Below, one piece after another: positions 55,612 to 64,000 of a stretch of 64,000 nt of DNA. The stretch is from Aquimarina mycalae (GTDB lineage: Bacteria > Bacteroidota > Bacteroidia > Flavobacteriales > Flavobacteriaceae): contig NZ_JARYGY010000011.1 of the NCBI RefSeq assembly GCF_029906345.1, forward strand, positions 1-64,000. Direction: 5' to 3'. Position numbers and translations under genes: made by a program. The notes beneath the pieces are model-generated. The model was not told the origin of the DNA, made no database searches, and saw only the letters and a program-made list of their open reading frames with translations. Every line of letters starts with the position of its first letter. Position 1 is the stretch's first letter.

Positions 55612-56647
55612 TTCGATATATAATTAAAGTGTCTTCCATAATTTTTTCCTCAGAAATTGGTTGAGCTTTAAGTATCGGAGCACAAATTCCTTTTTTAAAA
55701 GTATTTAAACCTGTAAAAACTCTTGCCTCATCCCAAAGGTTTTTGTCTATAAAAGATTGAATAGTATAACTTCCTCCTTCTATAATAACCGATTGGATAT
55801 CGTGCTTATGTAAAATATTACAGATCTCCTCAGTAACATTTTCTCTAGAAGTGATACCTTCATATATAATGTTGTTACTGCTCTTTCTGGTATCACGTGC
55901 TAATGTGATTATAATCGTTTTTGTAGTTTGATCTAAAACAGCTGAGTCATTAGGAATATTATTCGATACATCAATTACTATTCTTACTGGATTTGCTCCA
56001 GACCAATCTCTGGTAGTAAGCTTTGGGTTATCTTTGATCACAGTTTTGTTGCCAATTAAAATAGCTTGTTCTTCTGCGCGCCATTTATGCACTAACTGTC
56101 TGGAATATGTGTTAGTGATCCAAACAGGTTCTCTTTTGTTCGTGTTTTCTGGTGCAATAAAACCATCTGATGTTTGTGCCCATTTCAGAATAATATAAGG
56201 ACGTTTTTTATTATGAAAAGTAAAAAAGCGTTTATGATGTTCTTGGCATTCATTTTCTAGAACACCAAGAATTACATTACATCCTGCATTTTGTAGTTTT
56301 TCGATTCCTTTTCCTGCAACCTTACTATGAGTATCGATTGTTCCTACTACAATAGTTGGAATATTATGTTTAATGATCAGATCACTACAAGGAGGTGTTT
56401 TTCCATAATGTGAACAGGGTTCTAAAGTGACATAAATAGTGGCTTCTTTTAAAAGAGCTTTATCCTTTACAGAGTTTATGGCGTTTACTTCTGCATGATT
56501 TCCACCATATCCACTAGTATATCCTTCTCCAATAATAATATCATTATGTGTAATGACACTACCAACCATAGGATTTGGTCTTGCACTACCCAAAGCATTT
56601 TTTGCGATTTGAATACAGCGCCTTATATGTTTTTCATGTATGCTCAC
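55604..56647 (-). CDS. ribD: bifunctional riboflavin biosynthesis deaminase/reductase
   Basis: A protein of 347 aa. The N-terminal zinc deaminase has the His ligand in GNHAEVNAI and the Cys pair in LEPCSHYGKTPPCSDLI. The C-terminal reductase is at about 150-347 (YIILKWAQTSDGFIAPENT, AILIGNKTVIKDNPKLTTRD, SVIIEGGSYTIQSFIDKNL). It carries out the second and third steps after GTP cyclohydrolase II. Length and motif order are normal. The upstream gene lies 6 bases away and the next gene overlaps it, so it sits inside a five-gene operon. Confidence 0.96.
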   Translation of the reverse strand: MSIHEKHIRRCIQIAKNALGSARPNPMVGSVITHNDIIIGEGYTSGYGGNHAEVNAINSVKDKALLKEATIYVTLEPCSHYGKTPPCSDLIIKHNIPTIVVGTIDTHSKVAGKGIEKLQNAGCNVILGVLENECQEHHKRFFTFHNKKRPYIILKWAQTSDGFIAPENTNKREPVWITNTYSRQLVHKWRAEEQAILIGNKTVIKDNPKLTTRDWSGANPVRIVIDVSNNIPNDSAVLDQTTKTIIITLARDTRKSSNNIIYEGITSRENVTEEICNILHKHDIQSVIIEGGSYTIQSFIDKNLWDEARVFTGLNTFKKGICAPILKAQPISEEKIMEDTLIIYRND

Positions 56648-56653
56648 TATATG

Positions 56654-57115
56654 CTATTTCAGACTTACTTTTTGCTCTTTGTCTATTTTATACGGGTAAG
56701 AAAAACTTCCTAAATGATATCTGATATTGCCTTTGTATTGGATAAGTAAAGAATCCGTTTGGACCATCTTTAATACACTGCCTAGAAGATTGTTTTTATT
56801 CTCTTTGTATATCTTAGAAAGAGAAAAGGTTCCTTCTAATGGAATTGTAAATGTTCCTTGTGCAGGAACATCAAATTCTTGAGAAGAAATCATACCTACA
56901 TCAATGTTATCAACAAAAACATGTATATCATCTACAGATAGAGTTCCTTTTAAGCTGTTGGGATTGTTAAAGACTGCGTCTGCGATTAGAGTTACATTAC
57001 GCATACTGACATTTTTAACCTCGATATTGGCAATATGTTTAAACTCTGGTTTTTTGGATACAGAACAACTTACTATAAAGACTAAGATTGTTGATAATAA
57101 TAAAAGCTTCTTCAT
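56654..57115 (-). CDS. LEA type 2 family lipoprotein
   Basis: A protein of 153 aa with a lipoprotein signal ending at Cys in TILVFIVSC. The mature part has the LEA14/WHy-like beta-sandwich pattern: NIEVKNVSMRNVTLIADAVFNN is cut here into IEVKNVSMRNVTLIADAVF and NPNSLKGTLSVDDIHVFVDN. Then come FDVPAQGTFTIPLEGTFSLSK and the final strand. LEA_2 lipoproteins are common in Bacteroidota and have no firm function. It is the first gene of the operon leading to ribD and yigZ, and divergent from the GNAT gene at 57223. Confidence 0.86.
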   Translation of the reverse strand: MKKLLLLSTILVFIVSCSVSKKPEFKHIANIEVKNVSMRNVTLIADAVFNNPNSLKGTLSVDDIHVFVDNIDVGMISSQEFDVPAQGTFTIPLEGTFSLSKIYKENKNNLLGSVLKMVQTDSLLIQYKGNIRYHLGSFSYPYKIDKEQKVSLK

Positions 57116-57222
57116 TGATTACTGTATAGATTTAATGTATATTTCATCTGGTTAAAAATATTAGACATAGTGATATTATATGTCGTTTTTGAGAGTAACA
57201 AAAGTAGTATTTATAAATCATA

Positions 57223-57708
57223 ATGAGTACAATAAAAATCAGATCAGTTTCTTCTAAGGATAATAAGGCTTTAGCTCAAGTAATAAGGGATGTTTTAATC
57301 GAGATGGGAGTGCCTAAAGTAGGTACTGCCTATGAAGATGAAGCTTTGGACATGATGTATGAAACCTATGATGCACCTAGGAAGATGTATTATGTGGTTG
57401 AAGAAGACGGTAAAATCATTGGAGGTGCAGGGATTGCGCAATTAGAGAAAGAAGCATCAGAAATATGTGAACTTCAAAAAATGTATTTCCTTCCTGAGGC
57501 GAGAGGAAGAGGACTAGGATCTAAAATGATGAACACCTGTCTGGATTTTGCAAGAGAGCAAGGGTTTACTAAATGTTATCTGGAAACAATGCCTTATATG
57601 AAAGATGCCAGGAAATTATATGGTAAAGTAGGATTTAAGTCGCTCGACAAACCAATGGGAGATACAGGGCATTATAGTTGTCAGGCATGGATGATAAAAG
57701 AATTATAA
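57223..57708 (+). CDS. GNAT family acetyltransferase
   Basis: A protein of 161 aa. The start IKIRSVSSKDNKALAQVIRD is followed by a strand with AYEDEALDMMYETYD and IIGGAGIAQLEKE. The acetyl-CoA loop is in LPEARGRGLGSKMMNTCLDFA (R-G-x-G-x-G/S form). The end YMKDARKLYGKVGFKSLDKP has the usual A-x-x-L-Y-x-x-x-G-F. The substrate is unknown. It precedes prmC by 3 bases, so the two are co-translated. Confidence 0.9.
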   Translation: MSTIKIRSVSSKDNKALAQVIRDVLIEMGVPKVGTAYEDEALDMMYETYDAPRKMYYVVEEDGKIIGGAGIAQLEKEASEICELQKMYFLPEARGRGLGSKMMNTCLDFAREQGFTKCYLETMPYMKDARKLYGKVGFKSLDKPMGDTGHYSCQAWMIKEL

Positions 57709-57711
57709 GTT

Positions 57712-58569
57712 TTGAAAATAAAAGAACTTAGAAAAGATTTTATAGATTCATTATCAGGATGGTATGAGCCAGAAGAAGTGTTGTCGTTTTTTTACATCCT
57801 TTCTGAAAAGTTTTTGGGGTTAAGGCGTGTAGATATTGCACTAGCATTAAACAAAATTGTTACGGATGCTGAACTGTCTAATTTTGCTAATGCAAAAAAG
57901 AGATTAGAGCTTCAGGATCCTATTCAATATATTACTGGTGATACAGAATTCTATGGACTATCCTTTACGGTAAATCAAAATGTATTAATTCCAAGACCAG
58001 AAACTGAGGAGCTAGTCGATTGGATTGTAAAAGATTGCCAAGCCAATGAGAAATGTGACCAGTTAAGGATTTTAGATATAGGAACAGGTAGTGGTTGTAT
58101 TGCCGTGGCATTGGCTAAGAATTTACCTAATGCTATAGTGTATGCGTTAGATGTTTCTGAAGAAGCTCTTAATGTTGCAAAAGCAAATGCAAAATATAAT
58201 TTGGTCGATATAAAGTTTATGATATCAGATATACTTTCGTTGAATGCTTTAAACGAAAAATTTGATATCATAGTTTCTAACCCACCATATGTTCGAGAAC
58301 TCGAAAAAAAAGAAATAAAACCGAATGTTTTAGAAAATGAACCTCATTTAGCACTTTTTGTTTCGGATCAGGACCCTTTAATTTTTTATAGAAAGATTAC
58401 TAATTTGGCTAATGTCTCGTTACATGCAAAGGGTCGGTTGTATTTTGAGATTAATCAATACTTAGGGGCAGAAACAAAAGAAATGATCAGAGAACATGGG
58501 TTTAAGTCTATAGATTTAAGAAAAGATTTGTATAATAACGATCGAATGATTCGAGCTTGTTTAATTTAA
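57712..58569 (+). CDS. prmC: peptide chain release factor N5-glutamine methyltransferase
   Basis: A protein of 285 aa with a TTG start (TTGAAAATAAAAG), 3 bases after the GNAT stop; a later ATG would lose the N-terminal helical domain. The SAM site LRILDIGTGSGCIAVALAK is near residue 120 and the catalytic IIVSNPPYVRELEKKE near 185. It methylates the GGQ glutamine of release factors RF1 and RF2. It lies in a run with a LOG-type gene and ligA. Confidence 0.95.
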   Translation: MKIKELRKDFIDSLSGWYEPEEVLSFFYILSEKFLGLRRVDIALALNKIVTDAELSNFANAKKRLELQDPIQYITGDTEFYGLSFTVNQNVLIPRPETEELVDWIVKDCQANEKCDQLRILDIGTGSGCIAVALAKNLPNAIVYALDVSEEALNVAKANAKYNLVDIKFMISDILSLNALNEKFDIIVSNPPYVRELEKKEIKPNVLENEPHLALFVSDQDPLIFYRKITNLANVSLHAKGRLYFEINQYLGAETKEMIREHGFKSIDLRKDLYNNDRMIRACLI

Positions 58570-58581
58570 AATACGTAGTGC

Positions 58582-59172
58582 ATGAATAATTTAACTTCTA
58601 TTTGCGTTTTTTGTGGAAGTAGTGAAGGGAATGATGTTAAGGTAATCGAGGAAGCTGTGACTCTTGGGAAAAAATTAGCAGAACAGGATATTACTTTGGT
58701 GTATGGAGCTGCTAAAATTGGAGTAATGGGTACAATAGCAAAAGCAACACTAGATCACAAAGGAAAAGTAATAGGAGTGATTCCAGATTTCTTAAAACTA
58801 AAAGAGGTAGTATACTTAGGATTAACAGAGTTGATTACTACAGATAATATGCATCAACGTAAAATGAAAATGCACGAACTTAGTGATGGTTTTATTACTT
58901 TACCAGGAGGTTTTGGAACATTAGAAGAATTATTTGAAATCATTACTTGGTCACAATTAGGTTTGCATCAAAAACCTATTGGCTTATTGAATATTAATGG
59001 ATTTTACGATCATCTGCTGCAAATGTTAGAAACCATGGTAAGAAATGGTTTTCTGAAGATGGATAACTATGAGTTATTACTTGTAGACGATGATATTGAT
59101 CGCTTGTTAAAAAAAATGAGAACGTTTAAACCAGCTCAAGTACCAAAATGGCTTAAGTCTGATAGAACATAA
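58582..59172 (+). CDS. LOG family protein (TIGR00730 type)
   Basis: A Rossmann-fold protein of 196 aa. The motif PGGFGTLEELFEIITW holds the P-G-G-x-G-T-x-x-E signature, preceded by MHQRKMKMHELSDGFITL. The start ICVFCGSSEGNDVKVIEEA is typical. LOG proteins release the base from cytokinin-type nucleoside monophosphates or related nucleotides; the bacterial substrate is often AMP. It lies 12 bases after prmC. Confidence 0.93.
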   Translation: MNNLTSICVFCGSSEGNDVKVIEEAVTLGKKLAEQDITLVYGAAKIGVMGTIAKATLDHKGKVIGVIPDFLKLKEVVYLGLTELITTDNMHQRKMKMHELSDGFITLPGGFGTLEELFEIITWSQLGLHQKPIGLLNINGFYDHLLQMLETMVRNGFLKMDNYELLLVDDDIDRLLKKMRTFKPAQVPKWLKSDRT

Positions 59173-59192
59173 TTAAAATAAAACTAACCTGA

Positions 59193-61210
<2,018 letters not shown>

Positions 61211-61211
<1 letters not shown>

Positions 61212-61903
61212 TGAAGGTAAGAACGCTCATAAAAATATTATTGCTAATCGCAGGAAGTCTGTGTGTTCTTAGTACAATAGTGCAAAACCCTACAATCGAA
61301 TTGTATGCTAAACCAATGACCGTTCCTTTGTTTTTTATGCTATATTGGTTTAATGTAGAAAAAGTTGATGTACTATTCATTGTGGTTTTATCACTTTGCT
61401 TTCTTGGTGATATATTTCTTTTAACAGGTATAGAGAATGGTTTTAGGTATGTGTTACTGAGTTATACACTGTGTTATTTTATTTTATTTTATTTCCTGTA
61501 TAAAAATCATAAACCTATAGATTATAATACAACGGATATAATCTATATATCTATCTTCTTTGTGGTTTGGACTATTATCGCGTATGTAATATACTTGGTA
61601 ACAAATGAAAACATGGGAGATATAAGACCTTTTGGAATCGTTTATATAATTATTCTTTACGCTTTATTGATAGGAGCTGTTTTTCAATATATAAATATAC
61701 GATCTCCTAAATCTCTTTGGTTTGTTATAGCTGTCCTTAACTTTGTAATTAGTGACTCGTGTTTTGCTTTAGATCGATTTTATGTTCCATCGCTAGAACT
61801 AAAAATCATAAATGCAATCTACCAGCTATTAGCAGTGTTTTTCTTGGTGAAGTTTAAAATTTCTAGCTCCGACCCTTTAAAAATCAAGAATATAGAATCT
61901 TAA
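61211..61903 (+). CDS. YhhN-like membrane protein, copy 1
   Basis: A protein of 230 aa with about eight transmembrane helices. The YhhN/TMEM86 pattern is present: YAKPMTVPLFFMLYW near residue 33, LCFLGDIFLLTGI with the first conserved Asp near 70, and NFVISDSCFALDRF with the second near 190. The family includes lysoplasmalogenases, so cleavage of a vinyl-ether lysolipid is a possible function. The start ATG overlaps the end of ligA. Three shorter-matched relatives follow on the same strand. Confidence 0.82.
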
Positions 61904-62017
61904 TATATTTGGCATTTCTGTTTATTTCGTTGAAATTTAGTATATTAACAAAAGGAATAATTGTATAATATAGTATATAAAGGGGAATTTTACGACTTTA
62001 TACACGATCTAAATCAA

Positions 62018-62713
62018 ATGAATGGAGAGAAACTACTAAAATTTTTAATTTCTTTTTTAATTGTATTGCAGGTATTGGGGTTTGTGTTTCAAATTCCTTT
62101 TTTAAAAACCTACAGTAATTCAATTTTACTTTTATCAATAATTATACAATATGTATGGTGCAGTAAACAGATCAAGGCAATACATATTGTTGTTGTTTTA
62201 GTATTTTTTGTACCAGAATTGATAAGCTGGCTTAATGATGAAATTGAGATTAAATACCAAATGATGGTGCATATAATAGGTTATTTGTTACTATTTTATT
62301 TCTTGTATTATAATCATAAGTCTTTTGAATATAACCGTAGAGATGTTTTTACTTTATTGCTGGGGAGCTCGTTATATACAGTAATTTTTTTTATAACATA
62401 TTCGGTCATTAAAGAACCGATGGGAGAGTATAGTCTTATAGGTTTTTTTTATTTGTTATTGCTTTACGTATTGTTAATTGTTGGAGCTATGCATTATATA
62501 AATATTAGATCTGAAAAATCATTATGGTTTTTTTTGGCAATGTTAAATTTTGCGTTTAGTGATTTTATATTGTTGATAGATGAATTTTATCTTCAATCTA
62601 ATGAATTAAAAGTTATTAGATTGATTTGTGCTCCACTGGCTCTTGTTTTTTTAACCAATTATATGATTACCAAAAATAAAAAGCTTAAGCAAGAAGAATT
62701 TGAAGGGTTTTAG
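62018..62713 (+). CDS. YhhN-like membrane protein, copy 2 (partly degenerate)
   Basis: The ATG at 62018 aligns with the first copy; an upstream TTG at 61961 is possible but not needed. It has 231 residues with about eight membrane helices. The middle still matches copy 1 (LLFYFLYYNHKSFEYNRRD, MGEYSLIGFFYLLLLYVLL, YINIRSEKSLWFFLAMLNF). The first active-site Asp is replaced (FFVPELISW), while FAFSDFILLIDEF keeps the second. This suggests loss of the enzyme activity with retention of the fold. Confidence 0.78.
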   Translation: MNGEKLLKFLISFLIVLQVLGFVFQIPFLKTYSNSILLLSIIIQYVWCSKQIKAIHIVVVLVFFVPELISWLNDEIEIKYQMMVHIIGYLLLFYFLYYNHKSFEYNRRDVFTLLLGSSLYTVIFFITYSVIKEPMGEYSLIGFFYLLLLYVLLIVGAMHYINIRSEKSLWFFLAMLNFAFSDFILLIDEFYLQSNELKVIRLICAPLALVFLTNYMITKNKKLKQEEFEGF

Positions 62714-62733
62714 AAATATAAATCATAGGATCA

Positions 62734-63429
62734 TTGAATAAAAGTAAATTAGCATACCAGTTACTATATGCTTCCAGTTTTATACTGTTATTGACTTCTA
62801 TTTTTAAGTTAGATTGGCTGGTTTATTCTAAAATAATGGTAGTATGTTCGGTTTCCTTAATATATATAATTGACGTCAAAAAAATAAATTATCTCGTGTT
62901 AGTTGCTATGCTATTGATTTTAATAGTAGAAATCTTATCTGTGATAGATTTTAAATTGCATTTTAGAATGATAAATATTCTAGCTTCTGTATACTATTGT
63001 CTAAATATGATTTTGTTATGGAAAAGCCTTCAGAAGATCCAAATCCAAGTTAAAAAGATTTTCACAATCCAGTTACTGATAACAATGAGTTTGATCATAT
63101 ATGTGGTGTATTCGGTTCAGGATATGATTTCTTTAAATATCAATGAGGACGGACTGTATCTTAATGTGTTTATTGTGTTATTTATATTATTTATTGGTAT
63201 TTGCTATTATATATATCTCAATAGTAAAACAGTAGTGAGTTCATCTTTAATGATAGCTGCTTCTTGTTTTCTTATAGTTAATATTATGACTGTTCTGAAT
63301 AAACTATATGTTTATCTAGATATTTTTGTTGTTATTTCTAATGTATTACAAGTGTTTGGACATTATTTTTTAATCAAATTTTTTATAGAACAAAAGGATC
63401 TAAAACCTAATAATGTGGAGTTCTTTTAA
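62734..63429 (+). CDS. YhhN-like membrane protein, copy 3 (no active-site Asp)
   Basis: A protein of 231 aa starting at TTG (62734); no ATG is near. It is all hydrophobic helices. Similarity to copies 1 and 2 is weak, clearest in the spacing of helices, in KIMVVCSVSLIYIIDVKKIN near residue 32, and in the C-terminal IFVVISNVLQVFGHYFLIKF. Both conserved Asp positions are lost (IVEILSVI; FLIVNIMTVLNKL). It is probably a degenerate paralogue with an unknown role. Confidence 0.7.
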   Translation: MNKSKLAYQLLYASSFILLLTSIFKLDWLVYSKIMVVCSVSLIYIIDVKKINYLVLVAMLLILIVEILSVIDFKLHFRMINILASVYYCLNMILLWKSLQKIQIQVKKIFTIQLLITMSLIIYVVYSVQDMISLNINEDGLYLNVFIVLFILFIGICYYIYLNSKTVVSSSLMIAASCFLIVNIMTVLNKLYVYLDIFVVISNVLQVFGHYFLIKFFIEQKDLKPNNVEFF

Positions 63430-63494
63430 TTAGTTGTTGATTTTTAATATCTTATGCTTGTATAAAAATTAAGAAATTATAGATAAGTAGTATT

Positions 63495-64000
63495 GAAGAA
63501 CATCAAAGGGACATACGTGTTATTTTATTTTTCTTCCCTGCTCGTTATTTTAGTTGCGATATTTTTGGATAAATCTTGCTTGCTATACGTAAAGCCACTA
63601 ATTCCCATATCTCTAGGATTTATTGCCTTATTTTATGTAAAGAAATCATTAAAATTATATTTCATTTTAGCGATGTTAACTATTATGATTAATGATACAT
63701 TAATCTATCTTGATTTTGAAAAATATTTTACCCAAGTAGCGATAACAATTATCACTTTTTACGTTTTGTGTTTACTTCTCTTAAAAAAATATATAAACTG
63801 GAAAGATATTCAATTAAAGAAGTTGGTTTCATTTCCTATTGTAATCAGTGTAATCCTGATAGGATATTTAACTTTCGAAATATCTAGTTTAGTGTTGCCT
63901 AATCTGCAAAATTATTTAATTTCTTTTTTTTTAATACTTATTGCACTTCTGTGGTTTGTAGGGACTTGTTTTTTTATTTATATCAATGATAAATTTTATG
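63495..64000 (+). CDS. YhhN-like membrane protein, copy 4 (cut by window end)
   Basis: An open frame from a TTG at 63495 to the window edge (168 codons and 2 bases). It starts with NIKGTYVLFYFSSLLVILVA and contains LYVKPLIPISLGFIALFYVK, the K-P motif as in copy 1, then ILAMLTIMINDTLIYLDF with an Asp near the first active-site place. It is the fourth tandem member. The rest lies outside the window. Confidence 0.7.

Overview
The window is about 64 kb of AT-rich chromosome from a member of the Bacteroidota, most likely a marine flavobacterium (Flavobacteriaceae, perhaps Aquimarina-like). The evidence is type IX secretion sorting tails, a SusC-like TonB receptor paired with a DUF4249 lipoprotein, the monomeric isocitrate dehydrogenase, TPR-AraC and TPR-histidine kinase regulators, promoters with the Bacteroidota TAnnTTTG -7 box, few Shine-Dalgarno sites and several TTG starts. 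No plasmid or phage structural module, insertion sequence, tRNA or CRISPR array was seen.

Layout. 0-5 kb: the 3' end of an rRNA operon (5S), a double-glycine peptide, and a dinB-dnaE2 mutagenesis operon read from behind a striking 54-bp operator. 5-14 kb: a regulatory and peptide island. It holds a DinB-fold protein, an Rrf2 regulator, a TPR histidine kinase broken by a one-base shift in an A9 tract, its LytTR response regulator, three intact and one decayed lanthipeptide-like precursors, a TPR-AraC regulator and a receiver-less LytTR paralogue. 14-25 kb: a TraO-like barrel, a leucine-rich-repeat lipoprotein, two Cys-rich double-glycine peptides (one only 49 aa), and a five-gene VgrG/PAAR-like effector operon. 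25-37 kb: surface proteins (lipoproteins, a T9SS cargo, TonB receptor and DUF4249 partner, outer-membrane barrels), murQ, and an ECF sigma/anti-sigma operon.

37-64 kb is mostly housekeeping: icd, rplS, trmD, a long-form gap, degP/htrA, dapF, mltG, an RsmI-like methylase, a sugar dehydrogenase with a T9SS tail, an LMW phosphatase, dnaA, yigZ, an EamA transporter, ribD, prmC, a LOG protein and ligA. It ends in a run of four tandem YhhN-like membrane proteins, the last cut by the window edge.

The most promising unexplained material is the 7-14 kb peptide/two-component island, the VgrG-PAAR effector operon at 17-24.7 kb, an attenuator-like hairpin that fills the 5' leader of a lytic transglycosylase-like gene at 48.1 kb, and a domain of about 100 residues present once in the LRR lipoprotein and twice in the nearby T9SS protein.
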